The notes: generated from the sequence alone by a model not told the origin. A stretch of 64,000 bases of DNA from Strongylocentrotus droebachiensis (GCA_035222895.1 JAVYIG010004985.1:1-64000), one strand, 5' to 3'; shown: positions 49,991-59,730, counted from the stretch's first letter. Numbers and translations: made by a program.

Positions 49991-52900
49991 ATGCCTGACA
50001 CTGTGTCTCCTGAGGGTACTGAGGGTGATTTGCAAGGGGCCCATTTCGTAAAGCCTTCTGTCCAACCCCCTGGTCATTTCCATGCGGCTGCGGGAAATGT
50101 AGGTCTAGTTGAAGGGTGGAAAATCTGGAGACAGCAATGGGACAACTACACTATTCTCACAAACCTCTCCAAACAACCAGATCGGTACCAAACTGCACTA
50201 CTACTGCACAGTGTGGGACAAGATTGTCTGCGTGTCTACAACGGCATGAAGTTTGCTAATGCCGCTGAAAGTGTGAAATGCTCTGTGGTACTGGATAAGT
50301 TTGATAAACATTTCCTTGGTGAGAGCAGAGAATTCTTTGAAAGATTCAAGTTCAATCAACGCAGTCAGGAAGATGGTGAATCTATTGAACAGTATGTGAC
50401 AGCTCTGCGTACAATGAGTAAGACGTGTGGATTCTGTGACTGCATGAATGACAAATTGCTCGTTGATCGTGTTCTACTGGGAGTACTTGATGATCGTATG
50501 CGAGAACTACTCATCTCCAAATCTGATCTTGACCTCTCTACTGCCATTGATGTTTGTAAAGCAGTTGAAGCGACGTCTACTCACATGAAGGCGTTGAAAA
50601 GTGAGGAAATCAACAGGGTGAATCGAAAACCTTTCCCTAAACATGCTAAAACTGGAAGTGGAAAGCAGAAGTTTGTAAAGCAGAAGCCGAAAGAGCTCAG
50701 AAAGTGCAAGTTCTGTAATAAATCACACGAAATGAAGAAGGAATGCTGCCCTGCATGGGGTCAAAAGTGCAATGTGTGCCATAAGCCCAATCACTTCAAG
50801 GGATCTGCAGTGTGTACTTCCAAGAGTGTTCACCAACTCGAAGATGATGAGTACTCCTCCACTGAAAGTATCAGTGTTGTACAGATAAATACAGTAAGTC
50901 CTGAAGATGGACCAATTCATTGCAACATGCTACTAAATGGTCGAAGAGTACAGTTCCAGTTGGACTCTGGAGCAACAGTGAGTGTTCTCCCACAGAAGTT
51001 TCTGTCTGAAGAAGATGTAGTGAGAAATGAATGCATCCATCTCCGGATGTGGAACCACTCTCCGCTACTACGTGCTGTGGGAAAGTGCAAAGTCGTGACA
51101 AGGAATCCAGCTACTGGAAAAAAGTACAGGATTGACTATGTCATAGTTAAGGAGGATCTGACTCCACTGCTAAGCAAAACAGCTTCTGAGAAGATGCAGC
51201 TTATCACTGTTCACTACGAATCTATGGAAATAGTCCACAACATATTTCCTGAGAATGTCTGCAACCTAGCTCCTGAGAATCTTCACAAAGAGTATCCTGT
51301 GGTCTTCTCATCCTCTGAGACTGGTACTCTGCCGGGGAACGATGTTCATCTGACTGTTATGGATGATGCTACCCCTAGTGTTCGTCCTGCTAGAGTGATA
51401 CCAGAATCCTTGAGAAGTATTGTGAAGGATGAACTTGATGCACTGCAGACAAGAGACCTGATTGAGGAAGTAAGTTCTCCAACTGACTGGGTAAGCCAGA
51501 TGGCTGTTGTACAGAAGAAATCTGGTAAAGTGCGTGTGTGCTTAGACCCTAGACCACTCAATCTCGTGCTGAAAAGAGAACATTATCCTCTGCCTGTTCT
51601 CGATGATATCCTGCCTCAACTGTCCAATGCAACGGTCTTCTCCATCTGTGATCTCAAAGATGGATATTTGCACTGTGTTCTTGACGACGACTCAAGTCTG
51701 CTAACTACCTTTGCAACGCCCTGGGGAAGGTATAAATGGAAACGTCTACCATTTGGCTTGAAGGTTAGCAGCGAAATCTTCCAAAAGAGACTTCATCTAG
51801 CACTGGATGGTCTTCAAGGGGTACGATGTGTGGCAGATGACATCATAATCTGGGGTAACAGTGATGCAGAGCATGATACCCGACTACAGAGTCTTCTACA
51901 GAGATGTCAAACTGTTGGCATAGTGTTGAACAAGGAGAAATGCCAATTTCGACTGACGGAAATCACGTTCCTTGGCCACATAGTATCCAACTCTGGACTG
52001 AGAGCTGATCCATCCAAGATCGATGCAATCCTGAACATGAGTTCTCCAACCTGCAAGGATGACATCCATCGCTTACGTGGCATGGTCAATTATTTGGCCA
52101 GGTATCTGCCCAAACTATCTGATGTCATGAAGCCTCTCAATGACTTAACCCACAACAACTCTGCGTGGACTTGGGACTCCAACCATGACAAAGCCTTTAG
52201 GTTGCTGAAAGAGATGCTGATACAAGCTCCTGTGTTGGCGTTCTACAACCAAAGCAAGCCACTTCAAATCCAAACTGATGCCAGTGCTACAGGGTTAGGT
52301 GCTGTGATGCTACAGGATGGTCAACCAATAGCATATGCCAGTAGGATGCTGAGTGATCCTGAGACCAGATACTCTGTCATTGAGAAGGAGATGCTAGCAA
52401 TAGTCTTTGCACTGGAAAAGTGGAACCAGTTCACTTTTGGTCGTAAGACAACAGTATATAGTGACCACAAACCACTGGAGTGCATTGTGAAGAAGGCTCT
52501 GGACAAAGCTCCCAAACGCCTACAAGGAATGTTACTACGCGCCATGGCGTATGATGTTGAAGTGAAATACCTTAAAGGGAAGGACAACATCTTGGCTGAT
52601 GCACTAAGCCGTGCTTCTCTTCCGTATGAGAGCGGACAGCATGATCTAGAGGTGGTGAATGCTGTCAAACTCTTGTCTCTCCCTGATGACAAGATAGCTG
52701 AGATAAAGAGACAGACTACCCAAGATCCAACTCTCTCCCAGCTCAAAGACACCATACTTGATGGGTGGCCAGACAACAAGACAAAGCTTCCTTTGTCACT
52801 GACTCCATACTTCGGGTTCAGAGATGAACTTTCGGTGACTGATGATCTGATTTTCAAGGGAGAACGGCTGGTAATCCCTAAGCAGATGAGGCGACAGATC

Positions 52901-54040
52901 AAGGAGGAGTTACACATTGGCCACAATGGAGTCGAAGGAACTTTGAGAAGAGCCCGTGAATATGTCTATTGGCCAGGTATGAACAAGGAGATAAAGGAGT
53001 GGATCCAGACATGCGAGACCTGTCAAGAAAACTCAGTCTCTCAACCTGCCCAACCTTTGATGTCTCATCCTATCTCTGACAGGCCATGGTCAAGAATTGG
53101 AATCGATCTCTTCCATCATGATAACGAGAACTATCTCATTATGGTCTGTTACTACTCCAATTTCTTTGAGATAGAAAAGCTACAGAGGACGACTGCCCCC
53201 GCAGTTATCAAGCGACTGAAACGTCACATCGGACGCTATGGAGTGCCAGAGATCATTGTCTCAGACAATGGACCTCCTTTCTCTTCAAGGGACTTTGCTG
53301 AGTTTGCCAAAGAGATGGGAATCAAGCATAACACCATCTCACCTCACAACAGCAAGGCAAATGGCAAGGCAGAGTCTGCTGTTAAGACTGCCAAAAGACT
53401 GCTTACCAAATGCAAGGACACTGGAGATAACGTTGATCTAGCCTTACTCAACGTTCGTAATACACCAACTCAAGGTACACAGACCAGTCCTGCGCAAAGG
53501 TTCATGGGTAGACGAACACGTACACTCCTACCCACCACAACTCAGTTGTTGATGCCTGATCGTGACTCAGGACCTGATGTCGAGAAACTCAATTCAAACC
53601 AGAGACGACAGGAGATGTATTTCAACAGAAATACAAGGAAGCTCAAGGATCTTCCACTTGGAGCAACTGTACGTGTGAAGCCATACAACCATGGAAAGAA
53701 ATGGAAGAAAGCGGTGATCCTGAAGAAACTAGACGATCGCTCATATGAAGTTCGCTGTGATGGTCAAACACTTCGTAGAAACAGAGAACATCTCAGAGCG
53801 ACCTCATCCACGTCAGATACACTTGATCCTGTTCCCAACATGTTTAACTGGGAATGCCAGGACAACAACCAACCCAAGGTGAGGACTACAGAGCAGCGTC
53901 AATCTACCACTACAAGTCCTGTGAAGTTTCGCGGTGATGGTACATCTGAGACGCTTGACGAGAACAACACAAGCTCGCTGAGACGTTCAAACAGACAACG
54001 TCGAGAACCGCATAAGATGAAAGATTTCGTAACATTTTGA
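49991..54040 (+). CDS. Gag-Pol polyprotein of Ty3/gypsy element
   Basis: The first ATG of the frame is at 49991, giving 1349 residues in one unbroken frame with no Gag/Pol shift. Order: Gag (about 1-230); two Cys/His knuckles (CKFCNKSH and CNVCHKPNH, about 237-275; the second has wider His-Cys spacing than CX2CX4HX4C); aspartic protease (LDSGA near 325); reverse transcriptase (SICDLKDGY; VADD near 613 in place of YVDD/YADD); RNase H (TDAS near 760, with YSDHKPL); integrase zinc site (HIGHNG..CETCQ near 975); and DDE core (GIDLF, SDNG and a Glu in GKAESAVK, about 1037-1126). It ends in a basic tail. Mag/SURL-like lineage is possible but not tested. Confidence 0.95.
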   Translation: MPDTVSPEGTEGDLQGAHFVKPSVQPPGHFHAAAGNVGLVEGWKIWRQQWDNYTILTNLSKQPDRYQTALLLHSVGQDCLRVYNGMKFANAAESVKCSVVLDKFDKHFLGESREFFERFKFNQRSQEDGESIEQYVTALRTMSKTCGFCDCMNDKLLVDRVLLGVLDDRMRELLISKSDLDLSTAIDVCKAVEATSTHMKALKSEEINRVNRKPFPKHAKTGSGKQKFVKQKPKELRKCKFCNKSHEMKKECCPAWGQKCNVCHKPNHFKGSAVCTSKSVHQLEDDEYSSTESISVVQINTVSPEDGPIHCNMLLNGRRVQFQLDSGATVSVLPQKFLSEEDVVRNECIHLRMWNHSPLLRAVGKCKVVTRNPATGKKYRIDYVIVKEDLTPLLSKTASEKMQLITVHYESMEIVHNIFPENVCNLAPENLHKEYPVVFSSSETGTLPGNDVHLTVMDDATPSVRPARVIPESLRSIVKDELDALQTRDLIEEVSSPTDWVSQMAVVQKKSGKVRVCLDPRPLNLVLKREHYPLPVLDDILPQLSNATVFSICDLKDGYLHCVLDDDSSLLTTFATPWGRYKWKRLPFGLKVSSEIFQKRLHLALDGLQGVRCVADDIIIWGNSDAEHDTRLQSLLQRCQTVGIVLNKEKCQFRLTEITFLGHIVSNSGLRADPSKIDAILNMSSPTCKDDIHRLRGMVNYLARYLPKLSDVMKPLNDLTHNNSAWTWDSNHDKAFRLLKEMLIQAPVLAFYNQSKPLQIQTDASATGLGAVMLQDGQPIAYASRMLSDPETRYSVIEKEMLAIVFALEKWNQFTFGRKTTVYSDHKPLECIVKKALDKAPKRLQGMLLRAMAYDVEVKYLKGKDNILADALSRASLPYESGQHDLEVVNAVKLLSLPDDKIAEIKRQTTQDPTLSQLKDTILDGWPDNKTKLPLSLTPYFGFRDELSVTDDLIFKGERLVIPKQMRRQIKEELHIGHNGVEGTLRRAREYVYWPGMNKEIKEWIQTCETCQENSVSQPAQPLMSHPISDRPWSRIGIDLFHHDNENYLIMVCYYSNFFEIEKLQRTTAPAVIKRLKRHIGRYGVPEIIVSDNGPPFSSRDFAEFAKEMGIKHNTISPHNSKANGKAESAVKTAKRLLTKCKDTGDNVDLALLNVRNTPTQGTQTSPAQRFMGRRTRTLLPTTTQLLMPDRDSGPDVEKLNSNQRRQEMYFNRNTRKLKDLPLGATVRVKPYNHGKKWKKAVILKKLDDRSYEVRCDGQTLRRNREHLRATSSTSDTLDPVPNMFNWECQDNNQPKVRTTEQRQSTTTSPVKFRGDGTSETLDENNTSSLRRSNRQRREPHKMKDFVTF

Positions 54041-54358
54041 ACGCTTAAAAAAGAGAACATTCGCGAGATACGTGAATGACATCACTTCATCTCACTCTGT
54101 TTGGACATTTGAACTATTTGAAGAAACTGGACTCTAAACACAATCCCAAATCTTCTGACACTATGAAGACTCACAAGAACTCAAAAGGACTCTGATATTT
54201 TTTGCTTTGAAATATTATTTTGTGCAGTTATATGATTGTAAAAGATCTCATAAACCAATCTTTTGATATTCTTTAATCTTTTATCTGTTTTGGTACCAGG
54301 TTGATATTGACCTCCAAAATTGAGACATTCTCCGGCACAAAGCTCAAAGAGGGGAGGA

Positions 54359-54527
54359 TGTGTCAATATTGTTTCTGAGATTTTAGAAGACCACATGTAA
54401 AGCTTCAATCAAAAGAGGGCGCCAGATGGCCCCATCAGTATTAAAACACTCTCTCGTTACTATACCAATCTGACTGTACTATCCTTTGTCGTCTGACATT
54501 AAATGCCATCGAACTAAGCTTGAAACA
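54359..54527 (+). repeat. 3' LTR of the Ty3/gypsy element
   Basis: A direct repeat of 49593-49761, preceded by a purine-rich tract at 54346-54358 and followed by the ATGAC duplication. Confidence 0.95.
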
Positions 54528-54603
54528 ATGACCACGCCTTATCATGTCCCTTTCTGGGTCTAAGTTGAGCATCATCGCTTTCTTCCATAAATTTGGACGC
54601 CAT
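54528..54603 (-). pseudogene. Displaced 5' coding end of the B-box gene
   Basis: On the - strand an ATG at 54603 in good context (AAAATGG) has an in-frame TGA 12 bases upstream. A second in-frame ATG lies at 54588. The frame runs into the ATGAC duplication and, if the insert is skipped, joins the frame at 49587 exactly (1668 bases in all). The insertion cuts the gene about 24-26 codons after the start. These codons are now about 4.9 kb from the rest of the gene. Confidence 0.85.
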
Positions 54604-55224
54604 TTTATGATGTCAGAGGTCGCTGATTAAACTGCATTTTCACAAAGGAGAGAATAAGAGAGAGGAAAATAAAGAGAGTGATTTGGACCATTGATCAACA
54701 ATTGCAGTCTTACAAAGGAATCAAAAACAAACAAAAAAATTCTTTAAAAATTGTACAAATGAAATGAAAAAGTGCAGGGTGAAAATGTTCGCTAAAACCG
54801 CCTGTTTACTATATGGGCGGCTAAGAATCAGTGAACAAACAAAACAAAAAAAGGGGGGGGGGCGAACAAACGACTGAAATTTTGTTTGCCTTTCTTTTGC
54901 CTTTCTTTTGCCTTTCTATAATAAGCTCATTCATTTATTCAATCATCAGTTCAATTTAGTATTTATTTTCACTCTCAATCAAAACAACATATTTAACATA
55001 TAAACAACAGATCATCATCAATAGAAAATATCACAAAGGAATTAGACAAAACAAAATAATGAGAATGATGGGTCGACAAAAAGAGCGAATAGACATAGAG
55101 TACGTACTTTGAACCCTAAATGTATGCGATACATGTATGATTATAACAAAAGAAAAAAACAGATACAATAAGGAAACAAACATGCAAGGTAAGCCTTTTC
55201 ACATTGTGAATACAAACTTAAAAG
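54604..55224. other. Likely 5' flank of the B-box gene, repeat-poor
   Basis: AT-rich with a G run near 54852-54862 and three CTTTCTTTTGC repeats near 54885-54915. No promoter motif can be supported. Confidence 0.4.
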
Positions 55225-55600
55225 GGAGGACGAAAAAAAAGAGATGTAATATATCGAAAAAGAGACGGGGGAGAAATAGTGAAGGGACGAAGAGGAAGAA
55301 GATAGAAAAAGAAAAGAAGAAAAAAGGAAAAGGGGAAGAATAAGAAGAGCAAGAAGAATAAGATGGAGAAATTTAACATGAAAGAGAAGAGGATGAGGAA
55401 TAAGAAGAAAACGAAGAAAAAGAAGAAGAGGAGGGAGAAGAAGACAAAATAAATTTTAAAAAGAGAAGAAGACGAAGAAGGAAAGAAAAGGAGGAGGAAA
55501 AAAGTGGAACGAAGAAGAAAGGGAGGAGAAGCCGAGGAGGAAGAAGAAGAAGAAGACACATATAAACAGAAGAAGAAGAAGAACAAAGTGTGAGCTTAGG
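55225..55600 (+). repeat. GA/GAAGAA purine tract
   Basis: About 375 bases almost wholly of A and G on this strand, with many AAGAAG runs. The Phe/Ser-rich and Lys/Glu-rich frames across it are artefacts. It could form triplex (H-)DNA. Confidence 0.9.
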
Positions 55601-55690
55601 AAGAGGTTAGGTATCATAGCGGTACAAATTTCCAATCAATATCACATTAGTTGAAGGGGTATGCTCGGCATGAGGTTGAAAAGCGTTTAA

Positions 55691-56041
55691 AGGTAAAGAC
55701 CAGTTTTGGAAACGCCCCCCTCTCAAAAAAATGAAATGGAAGCTCTTATTACCAATCATGTGAACGAATATGTTTTGACTAATACGTGATCATCCCGGTG
55801 ATCATACAAATTTCGCCGAGAAACCGCCTACTAATTTGAACCTGATAGATATAACGTGCGTAGTCCCATATACATCTTTCTGTGTACAGTGCTTGTAACT
55901 TTATCAAGACTGGGCCCAATTTCTTATCATTTTGATGATTCCAGAACCTTGCAGTACGTACACACTGACTTATTTGTTATAGATGATCAACCTTTCTGAT
56001 CGATTCCACAACGTTTCTTTCACCATAACTGGTCTTTATCT
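55691..56041 (+). mobile_element. TTAA-flanked MITE, copy 3
   Basis: TTAA lies at 55687-55690 and 56042-56045. The ends AGGTAAAGACCAG and CTGGTCTTTATCT are inverted. This is the clearest copy of the family at its ends. Confidence 0.85.
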
Positions 56042-56045
56042 TTAA

Positions 56046-56769
56046 TCGATTTTTACCCACGATTATAAAGCTTTGCATAAAATATACTAATACCTCAACG
56101 TACGAACTTCAACCTCTAATAAAACAGATTTTAAACGATTTTAGATAATGAACTATAGCGCTTGCCTTAGATACTTCGGCGGTAAGCGCTTTAAAGGCAC
56201 CGCTTTAAAGGCACCGCTTTTATTATTATTATTAATATCAATGATTTTACGACTAACCTGGAGTTGCCCACTAGTTCAACTCGACGCACAGCGAGTCTCC
56301 TCCGAGATCAGTTTAGGTTGTCCAAAATTATATTCCACGGTGATTCCATGCCAAAAAGTTCAAGCTTAAAAATTCCAAGTATATAGAAACTTGTAGGCCT
56401 AGTAGTAAAACTAACGAATCCTAACACAGTGTTGACCGTGAGAAATCAAATGGATTTACATTAATGATTCCGTGAGAGAGGCAAATACGGTATAGAAATA
56501 ACCGTCTGGTGTTGTATATTCTTTGTCTTCAGTGAGGAAAATAACATTTGCCAACATGTATACCTTTGCGTGGGGCCAGACGAAGCCTCAGTGGAGTATA
56601 TGTCAATAGATTGAAGCTCTCGGTACTTTGTATCATAAGTCAACGGTGAAAATGTCGGATGTAAATTAATATCCACTTCAAAACCAAAATTTCACTGTTA
56701 TCACATTAGTGTTATTAACACGATAATCCGTTAATTTGTAGTTTACGTCGTGGTTCCAAATTGTGGTCG
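56046..56769. other. Unannotated stretch
   Basis: Holds a 21-bp duplication (AAAGGCACCGCTTT twice, near 56193-56222) and a short TTA run. The short open frames on both strands have no recognised domain. Confidence 0.4.
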
Positions 56770-56777
56770 TGCGGATT

Positions 56778-57098
56778 CAGGCACGTACGCAGGATTTTTT
56801 TCAAGGGGGGGGGGGGGGAGGGGGGGGGGGTTAACATTTATAAATCGGGCCGAAAATTTCGCAACGACTCAGCCGACCGCTGAATAGCGCGGGGAGGGGG
56901 GGGGGGGGGGGGGGGTAAGAGGACACATTTATTCTTTTTTTTGTTAGGGGGGGGGGGTAAGGTCACCTTTTTAGGTCAGCCATGGGAATAATTCTTTTTT
57001 TTTTTTTTTTTTTTTAATAATTAAAAAAAAAAAAAAAAATCCAAAGGGGTTAACCCCCCAAACCCCCCCCCCCCCCCCCCCCCCTGTGTACGCGCCTG
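56778..57098. mobile_element. hAT-like MITE with 8-bp target duplication
   Basis: The exact duplication TGCGGATT lies at 56770-56777 and 57099-57106. It starts CAGGCACGTACGCAGG and ends GTGTACGCGCCTG. The interior is made of G, T, A and C homopolymers with little else. It is the same type as 47205-47361. Confidence 0.93.
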
Positions 57099-57486
57099 TG
57101 CGGATTCATAATGCTCCGCCAGTTTTGGCCTGTTGACAGAGAGCTATGATAATGTTTCGCAATTTCCCCCCATATCGCCACAATCTATGAAATTTAAATG
57201 CAACATACCTGGAAATAGGTTTGCCTAATCAGGTTTATTGCATTCGTCTGCAGCCTTTTCATTAAAAATAAAAATCCTTAGACATGGGTCCCTTTTTTCA
57301 TTTATTCCTTTCCTCTCTTTTCTTCCACATTTTCTCTAGGATTTTGGGATTTGCTCATAAACACTCGATGTACTTTGAAAAATCTTTTAATTAAAACAGG
57401 AAAAGTCCTTCAATTAAAACATGCTAGAGGTGTTAGCACAGTATAATTATGTTGCATGGTGTTTTCCTCTTCATGTGTGTAAACCA

Positions 57487-57590
57487 GGGGCGTAGACAAC
57501 GGGGGGGATGAGGGGGATGCATCCCCCCCCCCCCACCTCACAAGGTGGGGGGATGGCATGTACAATCATCCCCCCCAGGTTTTAGGGAAT
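57487..57590. mobile_element. hAT-like scrap with G/C runs
   Basis: CAGGGGCGTAGACAACGGGG begins a short region with facing ATCCCCCC and GGGGGGAT runs. No clear right end or target duplication is seen. Confidence 0.4.
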
Positions 57591-57616
57591 GATATTTGCT
57601 TACTTAATAAGTCATA

Positions 57617-57715
57617 ATGATGATAATAATAGTAATAATAATAATGATAACAATTATAATATTAATAATAATAATAATTATGATTATGATAATAATAATC
57701 CTCATCATTATTGTA
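57617..57715. repeat. ATA/ATT/GAT microsatellite
   Basis: An imperfect trinucleotide run. The Ile-rich frame over it is an artefact. Confidence 0.85.
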
Positions 57716-57796
57716 ATTGTGTTTATTGTTATTAGCCGCATTCACACGGTGAAAGCCAATTCAGACGGTAAAAAAAAAGAAAATCTTACAAGTATT

Positions 57797-57838
57797 TTGT
57801 GGTTATCTTGTGGTTTGGAAACCACAAGATAACCACAA
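57797..57838. repeat. Perfect 20-bp hairpin
   Basis: TTGTGGTTATCTTGTGGTTT (57797-57816) and its exact complement (57819-57838) are separated by GG. Each arm itself holds TTGTGGTT and CTTGTGGTT. Confidence 0.9.
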
Positions 57839-57847
57839 GATTAAACA

Positions 57848-57975
57848 GGCGCGGATCTACGGGGGGGGGTTTAAGGTGTTTAAACCCCCCCCCCCCCCTT
57901 GGGCGGCCCAAAAAACAAACAAAACAAAAAAAAAGGAAAAAAAAAGAAGAAAAAAAAAGGAAAAAAAAAAGAAAA
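57848..57975. mobile_element. hAT-like end followed by A-rich tract
   Basis: CAGGCGCGGATCTACGGG resembles the hAT end at 27271. Facing G and C runs follow, then about 60 bases of A with scattered G. No right end was found. Confidence 0.4.
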
Positions 57976-58070
57976 AAGAACGCACGCTGGAGAGAAACCC
58001 TTTCGAGTGCAAATATTGTGAGAAGATATTCAACTCATCTGGTAACTTAACCAAACACATGATAACTCTG
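57976..58070 (+). pseudogene. C2H2 zinc-finger fragment with a frameshift
   Basis: GAGAAACCC reads as the usual linker GEKP in one frame. After one extra T the next frame reads FECKYCEKIFNSSGNLTKHM: a finger's two Cys, aromatic and Leu spacing and first His. The last His is not kept. It is a scrap of a zinc-finger gene and no other fingers are seen nearby. Confidence 0.7.
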
Positions 58071-58317
58071 GATATAACTGTGTATTTAACTGTTACTTGA
58101 TTTAAAAAGTTATCATGCACTGCTTTTTATGGTCTCCATTGTGTTAATAGATGCTAGGAAAACATCACTTACGGTGTTCAAATAAACACCCCGAAAAAAA
58201 TTCGAATCTCTTTGATTTGTTGGTGGACGGTATAGTATAGTATTAATGACTGCTTTGAGAGAAAATCAACCAATCAGATGGCTGGATTACTTAAGTGAGG
58301 TATATAATATAGTATAA

Positions 58318-58468
58318 TGACTGCTTTGAGAGAAATAGTTGTTTTATTACGCTCAAGGGAAGGTTAGAATTGTGCTATTCCCCGAGGCTTGCCGAGGGGA
58401 ATAGCCCAATTGTAACCTTCCCGAGAGCGTATGAAAACAACTATTTCTCGAATATTAAAGCAGTCATT
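58318..58468. repeat. Long imperfect palindrome
   Basis: Arms of about 65 bp face each other: GACTGCTTTGAGAGAAATAG and CTATTTCTCGAATATTAAAG at the outside, GCTATTCCCC and GGGGAATAGC at the centre. It is the same family as 29428-29548. Confidence 0.85.
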
Positions 58469-58539
58469 AATACTTTTATATGCCGAAAAAAAATAGACTA
58501 AAAAATAAAATATAAAAAATATTTTTCATTTTTGTCGAA

Positions 58540-58622
58540 GACGGGATTCGTACTCTTGCGTACAACAAGAGGTGTATCGAAAACCAACGCTTAGACCACT
58601 CGACTATCGCGAGCCGTTAACA
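58540..58622 (-). repeat. tRNA-like sequence (Leu/Ser-type layout), relic
   Basis: On the - strand it has an A-box TAGTCGAGTGGTCTAAG, a long variable-arm-like stretch and a B-box-like AGTACGAATCCC. Acceptor and anticodon stems do not pair well, so it is likely a SINE head or tRNA relic. Confidence 0.45.
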
Positions 58623-59078
58623 TGCTTGGCAGTTTTCTCCAATATATACATTAAAATGGATTGAAAACGGCTCCGCATGAGGGATGCTTTGCAAAAGCTC
58701 CATGAAACGGGCCCTTCTTTTACTTTTGCAATGCATATTGGCACGAACTTAGATCAAGATCTATCGGCAGATGTTGTTTTTTTGTTTTTGAGAGTTTATT
58801 TTCGTCTTCATGTCAACAATGCAAGATAAAATTGTCGGAAACTGCCGACCAATTTTTCGCACACGTATGGTATCCTCCATCGCTCAAACCATTTTTTAAC
58901 ATGTAAACCTATGGGGTAACCATGGAGACTGACTTATTTTTGTAATAACCATGGTCATTAAAAATATTGAAATGTTTTAAGCATGGTTACCGGGAAGTTT
59001 ACAGGAACAGTTGAAGTTTATGAATGCAATTTCGACCAATCAGATGGCTGGATTACTTAAGTGAGGTATATAATAGTG

Positions 59079-59236
59079 TATAAAGGGACACGTGGACGGA
59101 CCGGACTAGCGCCAGCTTTTGTCAATATTTAGTTTAATCACTTTTCACAACAACATTTCGACGGGACCAGCCAAGCATCTCACAAACTACATATATCACC
59201 TATCCGCGTCTACAACTGTTATTGACGTATTCCTTG
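59079..59236 (+). promoter_or_regulatory. TATA-like box and candidate first exon
   Basis: TATAAAG at 59079-59085 is followed by about 150 bases of higher GC ending in a strong donor, TTG|GTAAGT at 59237. This is the layout of a promoter and noncoding first exon. No downstream coding exon could be linked to it. Confidence 0.25.
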
Positions 59237-59611
59237 GTAAGTAAAGACAATACTTGTGTTTGTAATAATGTACTGATATTAATTAACTATGTGCTTATTA
59301 TTTTGCTACATTGATGCAATCATGCACGGCTGCGTCGCGAAGTTGAAAAATTAAAGGCTAATGTTGTTGTAATGTGCCGCCCAAGTCTCGGGGATCCATC
59401 CGCTGACAAGCTGGTAGTTGGCGCTAGCTGAGCTGCGAATGGTCTGTGGTGCGGACGATCGCGGTCCGTGTCACATTTAAAACTCGTCACATATCGAATT
59501 GCAAACATTTTTTAATCCATATGACCGAGTATGTTGCATGACAATTGACATGATTGTTAACAATGAAAAACATGATGAAAGATCACCACAGCAGTTTGGA
59601 CAATTTTTATG

Positions 59612-59641
59612 TTCAGGTTAGGGTTAGGGTTAGGGTTAGAG
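59612..59641 (+). repeat. Interstitial telomere-like repeat
   Basis: Four GGTTAG units in a row (GGTTAGGG type). A short GTTAGAGTTAGGG lies at 61236-61248 beyond the inverted-repeat element, as if one tract had been split. Confidence 0.8.
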
Positions 59642-59730
59642 TAGGGAGGCCAATGCCCAAATCTAACTTTTTAATTACTAATTTGTTTATAATAAAACTA
59701 AGATTAAAAGAAAGCATTTACCTTCACTAA

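Larger units (their letters stand above)
49593..54527 (+). mobile_element. Complete Ty3/gypsy LTR retrotransposon
   Basis: A 4935-bp element with paired 169-bp LTRs, one long Gag-Pol frame, a polypurine tract (AGAGGGGAGGA) directly before the 3' LTR, and a 5-bp target duplication. No envelope frame is seen. It is inserted antisense in the 5' coding end of the B-box gene. An intact frame and matching LTRs suggest it could be recent or still active. Confidence 0.95.
58267..59080 (+). repeat. Composite repeat bounded by CCAATCAGATGGCTGG copies
   Basis: The phrase CCAATCAGATGGCTGGATTA occurs at about 58270 and 59036, both times followed by CTTAAGTGAGGTATATAATA. A third copy is near 30582. Between lie the palindrome at 58318-58468 and a tRNA-like scrap. 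It may be two copies of one element or one element with direct ends. Confidence 0.6.

Noticed and set aside
52321..52926. A 201-residue - strand frame
   Set aside because: Shadow of the RNase H and integrase part of Gag-Pol.
55218..55586. A 122-residue Phe/Ser-rich - strand frame
   Set aside because: Produced by the GA-rich purine tract; low complexity.
58540..58622. A working tRNA gene
   Set aside because: Box motifs are present but the acceptor and anticodon stems do not pair.
59612..59641. A true chromosome end
   Set aside because: Only four telomere-like units, with long non-telomeric DNA on both sides.
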